Of a stretch of DNA of 64,000 nucleotides, positions 16,219-26,000 are shown piece after piece; the first letter of the stretch is position 1, and each line of letters starts with the position of its first letter. The position numbers were made by a program, and so were the translations under genes. Under the pieces are notes generated by a model. It saw only the letters and a program-made list of their open reading frames with translations. It had not been told where the DNA came from and did not search any database. The DNA is from Streptomyces litmocidini (GTDB taxonomy: Bacteria; Actinomycetota; Actinomycetes; Streptomycetales; Streptomycetaceae): positions 124,001 to 188,000 of the forward strand of contig NZ_BMTQ01000014.1 in the NCBI RefSeq assembly GCF_014649755.1, read 5' to 3'.

Positions 16219-17583
16219 TCAGCACCACGGACCCGTCACCGCGAACGTCGTGCCCGGCGTGTAGCAGTTGACGTACATGGTCGAGCCGTCCGGGGAGAAG
16301 GTGACGCCCGCGAACTCGCCCCACTCCGGTGCCTCGGGGGTCCCGATGTTCTGCGCGCCCCGGGCGACCGCGTACACCTCGCCCTTCTCGCTCACCCCGA
16401 AGACGTGCTGCGCCCCGTCGCCGTCCTCGCAGACCATCAGGCCTCCGGTCGGCGCCAGACAGATGTTGTCCGGGGACTCCCCGGGGAGCCGGACGTCGGT
16501 GCTCGGGCCGAAGACCACGACGAGGGTGAGCCGCCGCCCGTGCGGTTCGTACTTCCACACCTGGCCGAAGTGCGTGGCCGCCGAGCCGTCCTTGGCCCGC
16601 GCGAAGGAGGAGACGAAGTAGACGGCCCGGCCGCCCCAGTAGCAGCCCTCCAGCTTCTGGGCGTGCGTGATGCCCCTGGGCCCGAAGTCCTGGTGCCGGA
16701 CGGGGGTCTCCGTCGCCAGCGGGTCCGGCACGGGGACCCACTCGACGCCCTCGAAGCGGGCGCCGGTCTCCTGGACGGCGGAGAGGTCGGGCACGCCGGG
16801 CACCCGCATGGCCTCCAGGGTGCCGCCCGCCCGGAGCGAGCCGGTGCCGCCGAGAGGTTTCTCCGGCAGGAAGCGGTAGAAGAGCCCGAAGGGCCGTTCG
16901 AAGGCGTCCTCCGTCTCGTACACGATGCCGCTTCTCGGGTCGATCGCGATCGCCTCGTGCTGGAAGCGGCCCATCGCGGTGAGCGGGACGGCCCCCGTGC
17001 GGTGCGGGTCGGCCCCGTCGACCTCGAAGATGAAGCCGTGGTCCTTGGTGTAGCCGTTGGTGCCGGCCCGGTCCTCGGTCTCCTCGCAGGTCAGCCAGGT
17101 GTTCCACGGGGTGGGGCCGCCGGCGCAGTTGACGGCGGTCCCGGCGATGGCGACCCGTTCGCCGAGGACGTCGTTGCGGCCGTCGAGTTCGAGGACCGTG
17201 CAGCCGCCCTTGCCGGCCGGGTCGTAGGTGAGGCCCGGGACGGTGGGGACGGCGATCTTCCCGGTGACCCGGTTCTCGTGGTTGCGGACGAGGTGCACCC
17301 GGCCGCGGCGGCCGGCGAAGGCGCCCATGCCGTCGTGGTTGCTGGGGACGAGGCCCTCGCCGGAGCGGAGCGGGTCGCCCTGCCGGGAGAGCACCTTGTA
17401 GCGGAAGCCCGCGGGGAGGTCGAGGAGGCCGTCCGGGTCCGGTGCGAGGGGGCCGTAGCCGCCCCGGCGGCCGTTCGCGGCCATGGCGCTTCCGGCGAAG
17501 AGTTCGGAGAGGGCGCCCGTGAAGGCGATCCCGGCGACGGACGCGCCGGTGCGGGAGAGGATCTGACGTCGTGTCGCGGACAT
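16219..17583 (-). CDS. PhoX family phosphatase, Tat-exported
   Basis: 454 residues from ATG 17583. The twin-arginine signal ATRRQILSRTGASVAG with a hydrophobic stretch and AMAA cleavage region shows folded export. The body matches DUF839/PhoX: LVPSNHDGMGAFAG, LVRNHENRVTGKI, NTWLTCEETEDRAGT, FQHEAIAIDPRSGIVYETED, SPDNICLAPTGGLMVCED, FAGVTFSPDGSTMYVN. These Glu- and Asp-rich segments bind the calcium/iron centre of PhoX phosphatases, which release phosphate from esters outside the cell. No PHO box was identified with confidence. The frame is open 123 bases further upstream, but the Tat motif sets the start. Confidence 0.9.
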   Translation of the reverse strand: MSATRRQILSRTGASVAGIAFTGALSELFAGSAMAANGRRGGYGPLAPDPDGLLDLPAGFRYKVLSRQGDPLRSGEGLVPSNHDGMGAFAGRRGRVHLVRNHENRVTGKIAVPTVPGLTYDPAGKGGCTVLELDGRNDVLGERVAIAGTAVNCAGGPTPWNTWLTCEETEDRAGTNGYTKDHGFIFEVDGADPHRTGAVPLTAMGRFQHEAIAIDPRSGIVYETEDAFERPFGLFYRFLPEKPLGGTGSLRAGGTLEAMRVPGVPDLSAVQETGARFEGVEWVPVPDPLATETPVRHQDFGPRGITHAQKLEGCYWGGRAVYFVSSFARAKDGSAATHFGQVWKYEPHGRRLTLVVVFGPSTDVRLPGESPDNICLAPTGGLMVCEDGDGAQHVFGVSEKGEVYAVARGAQNIGTPEAPEWGEFAGVTFSPDGSTMYVNCYTPGTTFAVTGPWC

Positions 17584-17749
17584 GAGGCAACAACCCACTT
17601 CCTGCTCGGGGGTCCCCCCGGGCCGCGGGGCCCGGGGGGAGGACAGGACAGATGTGACGCGTGACCCGCATGTGTGTATCACGCACGGTGGTGACAGGAG
17701 AACCATGCGGGCCGCAACGGCCTCATGTGGCGCGGACGCTGACCCGTCG

Positions 17750-18175
17750 TCAGGCCAGTTCGGCGGTGAGGGTGATCGTCGTGCCCGTGAGCGCCTGGCT
17801 GACCGGGCAGTTCTTCTTCGCGTCCTCGGCGAGAGCCTGGAACTCGTCCGCGTCCAGACCGGAGACCGTGCCGCGCACGGTCAGGTGGATGCCGGTGATG
17901 CCCTCGCCCGGCTGGAACGTGACGTCGGCCTTCGTCTCCAGGCGCTCGGGGGCGTGGCCCGCCTTGGCCAGACCGTTGGAGAAGGCCATCGAGAAGCAGG
18001 AGGAGTGCGCGGCGGCGATGAGCTCCTCGGGGCTGGTCCTGCCGTTGGGCTCCTCCGACCGGGCCGGCCAGGAGACGTCGTACGAGCCGAGGCCGGAGGA
18101 GTCGAGGGTGACGACGCCGGAGCCCTTGAGGAGGTCGCCCTGCCAGACGGTGTGGGCGTGACGCACGGTGGCCAT
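17750..18175 (-). CDS. OsmC family peroxiredoxin
   Basis: 141 residues, full length for OsmC/Ohr-type hydroperoxide reductases. AAHSSCFSMAFSNGLAKAG holds the first redox Cys and AKKNCPVSQALTG the second; together they reduce organic or inorganic peroxides at the expense of thiols. ATG 18175 is preceded by AAAGGGATCCACC, a good ribosome site. The pattern is closer to OsmC (PEELIAAAHSSCF) than Ohr. It lies between the Tat phosphatase and the ZapE-like ATPase on the same strand. Confidence 0.94.
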   Translation of the reverse strand: MATVRHAHTVWQGDLLKGSGVVTLDSSGLGSYDVSWPARSEEPNGRTSPEELIAAAHSSCFSMAFSNGLAKAGHAPERLETKADVTFQPGEGITGIHLTVRGTVSGLDADEFQALAEDAKKNCPVSQALTGTTITLTAELA

Positions 18176-18209
18176 GGTGGATCCCTTTCGATCGGGTACG
18201 GCCCCCAAG

Positions 18210-19295
18210 CTACTGCGCGACGAGCCCCTTCGCGTCGCGGGCGAGCGCGGTGAGCCGCGAGATCGCCCGGAAGTACTTCTTGCGGTAGCCGCCGTTCAGC
18301 ATCTCCTCGCTGAACAGCCTGTCGAAGGGGAGGCCGGAGGCGAGCACGGGTATCTCGCGGTCGTAGAGCCGGTCGGCGAGGACGACGAGACGCAGCGCCG
18401 TGGACTGGTCCGGGACCGGCCGGACGTCGGTGAGGCAGACGGCGGCGAGCTCGTCCGTGAGGGCGCCGTACCGGCTCGGGTGGACCTTGGCCAGGTGTTC
18501 GAGCAGGTGCGGGAAGTCGTCGAGGGAGGCGCCCGGCGTCGCGTACGCGGTCTGGGCGACGACCTGGTCGGAGTACGGGGCCGGGGCCTCGGGCAGGCCG
18601 CGGTGGCGGTAGTCTTCGCCGTCGATCCGCAGCGGACGGAAGTGGGCGGAGAGGCCCTGGATCTCGCGGAGGAAGTCGGCGGCGGCGAAGCGGCCCTCGC
18701 CGAGCTTGCCCGGGAGCGTGTTCGAGGTGGCGGCGAGGGCCACGCCCGACTCGACGAGCTTGCCGAGGAGGCTGGAGACGAGGACGGTGTCGCCCGGGTC
18801 GTCGAGCTCGAACTCGTCGATGCAGAGGAGACGGTGTCCGCTGAGCGTCCTCACGGTCTGCTGGAAGCCGAGCGCGCCGACCAGGTTGGTCAGCTCGACG
18901 AAGGTGCCGAACGCCTTCAGCGCGGGCTCCGCGGGGGTCGCGTGCCACAGCGAGGCGAGCAGGTGGGTCTTGCCGACGCCGTACCCGCCGTCCAGGTAGA
19001 CCCCGCGGGGACCGCTCGGGGCGGCCGGCTTCCTCGCGAACCAGCGGCGCTTGCCGGCGCCGGAGGCGTGCGCCCCGCCGAGGCCCTCGGCGAAGGCGCT
19101 CAGGACTTTGACGGCGTCCGTCTGGCTCGGCTGGTTCGGGTCGGGCAGGTACGTGTCGAAGCGGACGGAGTCGAAGCGCGGCGGCGGCACCATCTCCGCG
19201 ACGAGGCGGTCGGCGGGGACGTGGGGCTCTCGGGAGCAGAGCGAGAGCGGGGCCGCTTCGGAGGAAGCCGCTTCGGTGAAGGCACGGGTCGACAC
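18210..19295 (-). CDS. zapE: ZapE/AFG1-like cell division ATPase
   Basis: 361 residues from GTG 19295 (GGGG seven bases upstream). Walker A is LDGGYGVGKTHLL, Walker B is LLCIDEFELDDPGD, and sensor-like motifs are LAATSNTLPGKLGEGRF and RPLRIDGEDYRHRG; this is the AFG1/ZapE P-loop family. E. coli ZapE binds FtsZ at the Z-ring during constriction; the actinobacterial role is inferred. A spacer of Lys/Arg residues (GAGKRRWFARKPAAPSG) precedes the P-loop as in streptomycete homologues. It is divergent from the RibD-type reductase gene across 36 bases, so both promoters must overlap there. Confidence 0.9.
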   Translation of the reverse strand: MSTRAFTEAASSEAAPLSLCSREPHVPADRLVAEMVPPPRFDSVRFDTYLPDPNQPSQTDAVKVLSAFAEGLGGAHASGAGKRRWFARKPAAPSGPRGVYLDGGYGVGKTHLLASLWHATPAEPALKAFGTFVELTNLVGALGFQQTVRTLSGHRLLCIDEFELDDPGDTVLVSSLLGKLVESGVALAATSNTLPGKLGEGRFAAADFLREIQGLSAHFRPLRIDGEDYRHRGLPEAPAPYSDQVVAQTAYATPGASLDDFPHLLEHLAKVHPSRYGALTDELAAVCLTDVRPVPDQSTALRLVVLADRLYDREIPVLASGLPFDRLFSEEMLNGGYRKKYFRAISRLTALARDAKGLVAQ

Positions 19296-19331
19296 AGTTC
19301 CCCACTGTAAGCGCCGTGCCAGACTGCGAGG

Positions 19332-20123
19332 ATGCGCCAGCTCTTCCCTGTGACGGACATGACAGCCTCGACCGCCTCCGACCAGGGGTGGTCGCCCGCC
19401 TCCGACCGCGAGTGGTCGCTCGACGCCCTCGCCGACGTCTACGCGTACCCGGAGGGGGGCGGCACCTGGCTGCGGGCCAACATGGTCTCCTCGCTCGACG
19501 GCGCCGGTCAGCACGACGGGCGCTCCCGGCCGCTCTCCTCCGAGACCGACATGCGGATCTTCGGCATCCTGCGCGGGCTCGCCGACGTGGTCGTGGTGGG
19601 CGCCGAAACGGTCCGACTGGAGGGCTACCGCCCGGCCCGGGCGCGGGAGGCCTTCACGGACCGCCGGGCCGCCGCGGGACAGGGCCCGGTGCCCGTGATC
19701 GCCGTGGTCAGCGCCTCCCTCGACCTGGACTTCTCGCTGCCGCTCTTCACCGAGCCGCTGGTGCCGACGGTGGTCCTCACCGGCTCCGGCGCGCCCGCCG
19801 ACCGGATCCGGGCCGCCCGGGAGGCGGGCGCCGAGGTGCTCTTCGCGGGCGACGGGGCCCGGGTGGTGCCGGCCCGTGCGGTGGCGGTGCTCGCGGAGCG
19901 CGGGCTGCACCGCCAGCTGACCGAGGGCGGACCCCGGCTGCTCGGCCAGTTCGTGGGGGCGGACGTCCTGGACGAGCTGTGCCTGACGATCTCGCCGACG
20001 ATGACGGCGGGCGACGCCCAGCGGATCGCCGGGGGCCCCGCGGTGGCCGTCCCGACACGCTTCCAGATGGCTTCCGTGCTGGAGCAGGACGGCTTCCTCT
20101 TCACCCGCTACCGTCGGATCTGA
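19332..20123 (+). CDS. RibD C-terminal (pyrimidine reductase) family protein
   Basis: 263 residues. RANMVSSLDGAGQHDGRSRPLSS matches the substrate/NADPH segment of RibD-type and dihydrofolate reductase-like domains. VVVVGAETVRLEGY, LTEGGPRLLGQFVGADVLDELCLTISP and FLFTRYRR are also diagnostic. The deaminase half of RibD is absent, so this is a stand-alone reductase; the true substrate may be a riboflavin intermediate or an unrelated pyrimidine or F420-related compound. It starts at an ATG with modest GCGAGG nearby. Confidence 0.85.
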   Translation: MRQLFPVTDMTASTASDQGWSPASDREWSLDALADVYAYPEGGGTWLRANMVSSLDGAGQHDGRSRPLSSETDMRIFGILRGLADVVVVGAETVRLEGYRPARAREAFTDRRAAAGQGPVPVIAVVSASLDLDFSLPLFTEPLVPTVVLTGSGAPADRIRAAREAGAEVLFAGDGARVVPARAVAVLAERGLHRQLTEGGPRLLGQFVGADVLDELCLTISPTMTAGDAQRIAGGPAVAVPTRFQMASVLEQDGFLFTRYRRI

Positions 20124-20229
20124 CAATCGGCGGAATTTGTCGTTCCGCTTAGCGCCGGCTGGGCACACTTACTGTCGCAGACCCCGTGCGGGCACGGGGA
20201 AGGATGGTTTCCGCAGAAGGGCTCCGGAG

Positions 20230-20700
20230 TTGTTCACAAGCGTTCTGATGATCGAGAAGCCCCTCACGTCCGTCGACGTGGAATTCGTCACCACCCTGCA
20301 CGGCGACGAGGGCGTGTCCTTCATCGTTCTCATGCAGCCGCGTGGTGACCAGGCCGATGTACTGCTGCGTGCCATCGACGACGTCGCGATGGGCGAGCTC
20401 AAGGACGCCGCCCGCGAGGGCGACGAACCGGAGGGCCGGGAGGCCAGGGGCCCCGCCGAGCAGGCCCTGGAGGTCTCGCTCCGGGCCCTGAGGAAGGCCG
20501 GCTGCGAAGCGGTCGGCCAGGTCGTCGAGGACCACCCGCTGGACAAGATGAAGGCGGTGGTCGACGAGTCGAAGGCGGACGAGGTGATCGTCCTCACCGC
20601 CCCGCACTACGTGGAGGAGTTCTTCCACCGGGACTGGGCCTCCCGGGCCCGCCACAAGGTCGGCGTCCCCGTCCTGAAGCTCTTCGCCCACAGCGAGTGA
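20230..20700 (+). CDS. Conserved actinobacterial alpha/beta protein (stress-domain-like)
   Basis: 156 residues from a TTG start at 20230, which has AGAAGG nine bases upstream; an ATG at 20248 would give 150 residues but has no close ribosome site. The sequence SFIVLMQPRGDQADVLLRAIDDVAMGEL, EQALEVSLRALRKAGCEAVGQVVEDHP and DEVIVLTAPHYVEEFFHRDWASRARHKVGVPVLKLFAHSE has the beta-alpha alternation of a UspA-like nucleotide-binding fold with a C-terminal strand VPVLKLF. Homologues have sometimes been labelled indole-3-glycerol phosphate synthase, but no TrpC active-site residues are visible. Function unknown. Confidence 0.75.
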   Translation: MFTSVLMIEKPLTSVDVEFVTTLHGDEGVSFIVLMQPRGDQADVLLRAIDDVAMGELKDAAREGDEPEGREARGPAEQALEVSLRALRKAGCEAVGQVVEDHPLDKMKAVVDESKADEVIVLTAPHYVEEFFHRDWASRARHKVGVPVLKLFAHSE

Positions 20701-20737
20701 GCGGACGCCCCGTGCCCGCGCCCCGTGCAGGGGGCGC

Positions 20738-20868
20738 GGACGCGGGGCCCGGTCGCCGGCCTGGACGCAGGGGCCGGCCGCCTGTCCGGACGCGGGGCCC
20801 GGTCGCCTGTCCGGACGCGGGGCCCGGTCGCCTGTCCGGACGCGGTCTCGCTCACCGGCCCGGACGCG
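20738..20868. repeat. 25-bp GC-rich tandem repeat
   Basis: The unit starting GGACGCGGGGCCCGGTCG recurs at 20738, 20788 and 20813, the last two exactly 25 bases apart, with decayed copies at 20838 and 20861. It begins 38 bases after the preceding gene's stop and runs into the C-rich repeat below. No ORF in it looks real. Confidence 0.8.
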
Positions 20869-20878
20869 GTCTCGGCCA

Positions 20879-21050
20879 CCGCCCCCCCGCGGCTCCGCCC
20901 CCCCCGCGGCTCCGCCCCCCCCGCGGCTCCGCCCCCCCCGCGGCTCCGCCCCCCCCGCGGCTCCGCCCCCCCCGCGGCTCCGGCCCCCCCCCCCGCGGCT
21001 CCGGCCCCCCCCGCGGCCCCGGCCCCCCCGCGGCCCCGGCCCCCGCCCCG
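20879..21050. repeat. 17-bp C-run tandem repeat before murC
   Basis: About seven copies of a unit GCGGCTCCG followed by eight or more C residues, then two copies altered to GCGGCCCCGG. The minus strand therefore carries a long series of G-runs with high G-quadruplex potential. The array ends about 110 bases upstream of the murC start, so it lies in or near its promoter region. Together with 20738-20868 it fills the 463-base gap 20701-21163. Confidence 0.85.
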
Positions 21051-21163
21051 GACGCGGCCCTCGCTCTCCCCCCGGCGGACACGGCCCCGCCGACCGCCGG
21101 AGCCCGGTTCGGGAGCCACTAGGCTGGAGGCTTCCAGAACCACCACCCCGGGGAGAGATCCGC

Positions 21164-22555
21164 ATGGCACCCGCCATTCCCGCCGCCATGGAACGGCCGC
21201 ACTTCATCGGCATCGGCGGTGCCGGGATGTCTGGCATCGCGAAGATCCTCGCCCAGCGCGGCGCCAAGGTCGCCGGCAGCGACGCCAAGGAGTCCGCGAC
21301 CGCCGAGTCGCTGCGCGCCCTCGGCGTCACCGTGCACATCGGCCACGCCGCCGAGCACCTCGCCGACGACGCCTCCGCCGTCGTCGTCTCCAGCGCCATC
21401 CGCGCCGACAACCCCGAGCTGGCCCGCGCCGCCGAGCTCGGCATCCCCGTCGTCCACCGCTCCGACGCGCTCGCCTCCCTCATGGACGGCCTGAGCGCGA
21501 TCGCCGTCGCCGGCACGCACGGCAAGACGACGACCACCTCCATGCTGGCCGTCGCGCTCACCGAGCTCGGCCTCGACCCCTCGTACGCCATCGGCGGCGA
21601 CCTCGCGGGCCCCGGCACGAACGCCCGGCACGGCGACGGCGAGGTCTTCGTCGCCGAGGCCGACGAGAGCGACCGCAGCTTCCAGAAGTACGACCCCGAG
21701 GTCGCGATCGTCCTCAACGTCGAGCTGGACCACCACGCGAACTACGCGTCGATGGACGAGATCTACGAGTCCTTCGAGGCCTTCACCGCCAAGATCCGCC
21801 CCGGCGGCACCCTGGTCGTCGGCGAGCACGCGGGCGCCCGCGAGCTGGCCCGCCGCGTCGCGGACCGCGACGGCCTGCGCATCGTCACCGTCGGCGAGTC
21901 CGAGGACTCCGACGCCCGCATCCTGAAGATCGTCCCGAACGGCATGAAGAGCGAGGTGACCGTCCTCCTCGACGGCGTCGAGCACACCTTCACCGTCTCC
22001 GTCCCGGGCCGCCACTACGCCCACAACGCCGCCGCGGCCCTCGCCGCCGGCGCACGCGTCGGCATCGACCCGGCCGAGCTCGCCCAGGCCCTCACCGCCT
22101 ACACCGGCGTCGGCCGCCGCCTCCAGCTCAAGGGCGAGGCCAAGGGCGTCCAGGTCATCGACTCGTACGCGCACCACCCCACCGAGATGACCGCCGACCT
22201 GGAGGCCATGCGCGGCGCCGCCGGGGCCTCCCGCCTCCTCGTCGTCTTCCAGCCGCACCTCTTCTCCCGCACCCAGGAACTGGGCAGGGAGATGGGCGAC
22301 GCGCTGGCCCTCGCCGACGCCTCCGTCGTCCTCGACGTCTACCCGGCCCGCGAGGACCCGATCCCGGGCGTCACCAGCGAGCTGATCATCGACGCCGCCG
22401 TCGCGGCGGGCGCCGACGTCACCCCCGTCCACGACAAGGACGCCGTCCCGGACGTGATCGCGGGAATGGCCGGCCCCGGCGACCTCGTTCTCACGATGGG
22501 CGCGGGCGACGTCACGGACCTCGGTCCGAAGATCCTCGCCCGCCTGTCGAACTGA
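21164..22555 (+). CDS. murC: UDP-N-acetylmuramate--L-alanine ligase MurC
   Basis: Adds L-alanine to UDP-N-acetylmuramic acid, an early cytoplasmic step of peptidoglycan synthesis. 463 residues. The N-terminal UDP-binding motif HFIGIGGAGMSGIAKIL, ATP-binding AVAGTHGKTTTTSML, EADESDRSFQKYDPEVAIVLNVELDHHANY split motifs, and DSYAHHPTEM in the C-terminal domain are all MurC-specific. ATG 21164 has GGGGAGAG eight bases upstream. It is unusual for murC to lie outside the dcw cluster, but this is the norm in Streptomyces. msrB follows after 15 bases on the same strand. Confidence 0.97.
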   Translation: MAPAIPAAMERPHFIGIGGAGMSGIAKILAQRGAKVAGSDAKESATAESLRALGVTVHIGHAAEHLADDASAVVVSSAIRADNPELARAAELGIPVVHRSDALASLMDGLSAIAVAGTHGKTTTTSMLAVALTELGLDPSYAIGGDLAGPGTNARHGDGEVFVAEADESDRSFQKYDPEVAIVLNVELDHHANYASMDEIYESFEAFTAKIRPGGTLVVGEHAGARELARRVADRDGLRIVTVGESEDSDARILKIVPNGMKSEVTVLLDGVEHTFTVSVPGRHYAHNAAAALAAGARVGIDPAELAQALTAYTGVGRRLQLKGEAKGVQVIDSYAHHPTEMTADLEAMRGAAGASRLLVVFQPHLFSRTQELGREMGDALALADASVVLDVYPAREDPIPGVTSELIIDAAVAAGADVTPVHDKDAVPDVIAGMAGPGDLVLTMGAGDVTDLGPKILARLSN

Positions 22556-22570
22556 GGGAGTGGACGAACG

Positions 22571-22978
22571 ATGGCGTACGAGGTCGAGAAGCCGGACGAG
22601 GAATGGCGGGCGCAGCTGACCCCGGCGGAGTACCAGGTGCTCCGGCGGGCCGGCACGGAACCCGCCTTCCGCGGTGAGTACACCGACACGAAGACGAAGG
22701 GCGTCTACTCCTGCCGCGCCTGCGGGGCGGAGCTCTTCACGTCGAACGAGAAGTTCGAGTCGCACTGCGGCTGGCCGTCCTTCTACGACCCGAAGGACAG
22801 CGAGGCCGTCGAGCTCGTCGTGGACACCTCCCACGGCATGACCCGCACCGAGGTCCGCTGCGCCCGCTGCGGCTCCCACCTGGGCCACGTCTTCGACGGC
22901 GAGGGCTACCCGACCCCGACGGACCAGCGGTACTGCATCAACTCGATCTCGCTGCGTCTGGAGCCCGAGGAGGGCTGA
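22571..22978 (+). CDS. msrB: Peptide-methionine (R)-S-oxide reductase MsrB
   Basis: Repairs methionine-R-sulfoxide in proteins. 135 residues, a typical single-domain MsrB. Zinc is held by Cys48/Cys51 (CRAC) and Cys97/Cys100 (CARC). The catalytic cysteine is Cys122 (RYCINSISL) and the substrate pocket CGWPSFYDP is intact. A possible resolving Cys is Cys66. It begins 15 bases after murC with GGGAG before the ATG region, so it is probably co-transcribed with murC. Confidence 0.96.
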   Translation: MAYEVEKPDEEWRAQLTPAEYQVLRRAGTEPAFRGEYTDTKTKGVYSCRACGAELFTSNEKFESHCGWPSFYDPKDSEAVELVVDTSHGMTRTEVRCARCGSHLGHVFDGEGYPTPTDQRYCINSISLRLEPEEG

Positions 22979-23053
22979 CCCCGGACGGTTCGTCAGCCGC
23001 CCCCTGTGGTAGGACTGTTGCGCATTGCAAACAGCCGACACGGGGGCATGGAC

Positions 23054-26000
23054 ATGGCTGTCACGGTTCCGGACTGGGCCGACACCCTTCTCGATCTGAT
23101 CGGCGTGGCCTGGCCGAACGTCGACGAGGACGCGTACCGTGAGATGGCGGACGCGCTCAGGGAGTTCGCGGACGACCTGGAGGACGACGGTCAGCTCGCG
23201 AACAACCATTTCGAGCGACTGTTGTCCTCGGGGCAGGGCGAGGCGATCGACGCCCTCGACGAGCACTGGCAGAAGGTCAAGGGCAAGCACTTCAAGGACA
23301 TCGCCGGCGCGGCCCGCACGATCGCGGGCGGCCTCGACCTGGCGGCCGGCGCGGTCGAGGGAATGAAGCTTGCGGCGCTGGTGCAGCTGGGCTACCTCGC
23401 CTCCGAGGCGGGCATCGCGCTCTCGCTGATCCCGGTGACCGGCGGTCTGTCGGCGCTGATCGGCGCGGGCGCGATGCGGGCCACGCAGGAGGTCATCAAG
23501 CGGCTGGTCAAGGAGTGCGTCGAGGAGGCCGTCGGGTACGTCGTCTCGGCGATGACCGAGCCGGCGGTGGCGGCCCTGGAGGGCATGGCGGCGGACCTGG
23601 TCGTGCAGCTGGGCGCGATGGCGATCGGCCTGCAGGACGGCGTGGACCTCGACCAGACCAAGAAGGCCGGCACGGACGGCTTCAAGGACGGGGTGCAGTC
23701 GGGCAAGGAGAGCCTGAACCTGGCCTCGGCCGGAGGCGGGGGCGGCGGGCCGAAGGGCAGCGGGCTGAAGAACCTGCACATCGAGCACGCCGAGCACGAC
23801 CACGCCTCCACCCAGCTCAACACCGTCAGCGTGCGCATCCACGGGAAGACGGCGGGCAAGCTCACGAAGGCGAAGACCGCCCACGGCCGCACCCGGGGGC
23901 GCGACTCGATCGCGGACGCGATCGATCCGGTCGCGGACAAGGCGATGGAGGCGCTGACCAAGGCGGCGAAGTCGATGGGCGACCACGTCGGCCGGACGCT
24001 GCCCAAGGTCGTCAAGCAGATCTCCGTCGACCACAAGAACACCGACGACGACCTCCGCGACCGCTTCGCCCGCCAGCGCAAGGGCGACCACGACGACGAC
24101 AGGGGCAAGGGCGGGACGCCGCACCGCGGGAACCCCGGCGACGACGTCCGGACGCGCCCCAACTCCGTCGGCGACGCCAAGGACGACCCGCGCGCCCACG
24201 GGGTCTCCCTGGACAAGACGGTCTGCAAGAACGACCCCGTCGACGTCGCCACGGGCAAGATGCTGCTGCCCCAGACCGACCTCGTCCTGCCCGGCGTCCT
24301 GCCGCTCGCGCTGCGCCGCACCCATGTCTCGACGTACCGCTACGGCCATTGGTTCGGCCGCAGTTGGGCCTCGACCCTGGACGAGCGGATCGAGGTCGAC
24401 GCCTCGGGCGGCGGAGCGATCTGGGCGCGCGAGGACGGCTCCGTGCTGATCTTCCCGCGCCTGCCCCGCCCGGACGGCGACCGGGTCCTGCCCCTGGAGG
24501 GAGACCGGCTGCCGCTCCTGCACGGCGGCGTGTCCGGCGACGAGACCTCGTACGAGATCCGCGATCCGCACAGCGGCGAGGTCCGCGTCTACACCGGCAG
24601 CCCCTACCGCGCCTCCACCGCCTACTGGCTGTCCGCGATCGAGGACCGCAACGGCAACCGGATCGCGTTCTCCCGCCGCTCCGACGGCGCGCCGACCGCC
24701 GTCTCGCACTCCGGCGGCTACGTCCTCCAGATGACGGCCGACGCCTCGCGCGTCACCGGCCTCGCCGTCCGCGGCCCCGGCGAACCCGCGGCGGTCGTGG
24801 GCTACGCCTACTCCCCCTCCGGCGACCTCGTCCGGCTGACCGGCCCCGAGGGTCCCGAGGGCCCGGCCATGACCTTCACGTACGACGGCGAAAGCCGGGT
24901 CACGTCATGGACCGACCGCAACGGCACCACGTTCCGGTACGTGTACGACGCCGAGGGCCGGGTCTCCGGCACCGTCGGCCCCGACGGCATCCTCTCCTCG
25001 CGGTTCGCGTACGACGTCCACCCCGACACCGGCCACCGTGTCACGCGGTACACCGACTCCACAGGTGCCACCACCACCCTGGTCCTCGACGACCGGCTCC
25101 AGGTCGTCGCCGAGACCGATCCCCTCGGCCACACCACGCACCTCACCTGGGACCCGTACGACCGTCCCCTCACCCGCACCGACCCGCTCGGCCACACCAC
25201 CGAACTCACCTGGGACGAGGCGGGGAACCTCGTCGAGGTGCGGCTGCCCGACGGGAGCACGGCGACCGCCCGCTACGACGAGCGCAATCTGCCGCTCGAA
25301 GTGGTCGCCGCCGACGGCACGGCATGGCGGCAGACCTTCGACGAACTCGGCAACTGCACCTCCACCGAAGGCCCCGACGGAGCGGTCACCCGCTTCACCC
25401 ACGACCCCACGGGCGCCGTCGCCTCCGTCACCGACCCGCTCGGCGCCACCCTCCGCATCCGCTCCGACCGGGCCGGGCTCCCCCTGGAGATCACCGGTTC
25501 CGACGGCGGGGTGGCCACCGTGGAGCGCGACCACCGGGGCCGGCCCCTTGTGATCACCGATCCGGCCGGCGGGCGCGAGGAGTTCTCCTGGGACCACGAC
25601 GACCGGCTGCGGCAGCGGACCGCCGCCGACGGGACGCGGGAGTCCTGGACCTGGGACCCGGAGGGCAACTGCCTGGCGTACACCGACGCCGCCGGCGGCG
25701 TCTGGACCACCGAGTACGGTCCCTTCGACAAGCCCCTCGTACGGCTCGCGCCGGACGGCGCCCGTCACGAGCTGCGCTACGACACCGAACTGCGGCTGCT
25801 CGGGGTGACCAACCCGCTGGGCCAGGACTGGCAGTACCGCTACGACGCGGCCGGACGCCTGGCGTCGGAGACCGACTTCGACGGCCGGGAGTTCTCGTAC
25901 GGCTACGACGCGGCGAACCGGCTGACCACCCGCACCACGCCCCTCGGCCGGACCGTCACCTACGCCTGGGACGCCATGGACCGCATGGTGGCGCGGGACG

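Noticed and set aside
20230..20700. Indole-3-glycerol phosphate synthase label for this gene
   Set aside because: No TrpC barrel motifs or length; the sequence is a small alpha/beta protein.
20852..21170. Minus-strand ORF in the C-rich repeat region (AEPRGGRSRGG repeats)
   Set aside because: It is only the translation of the 17-bp tandem repeat, with no start context and no conserved domain.
21119..24709. 1196-codon minus-strand ORF opposite murC, msrB and the RHS gene
   Set aside because: Antisense frame of GC-rich coding genes; composition Gly/Val/Arg/Leu-rich without motifs.
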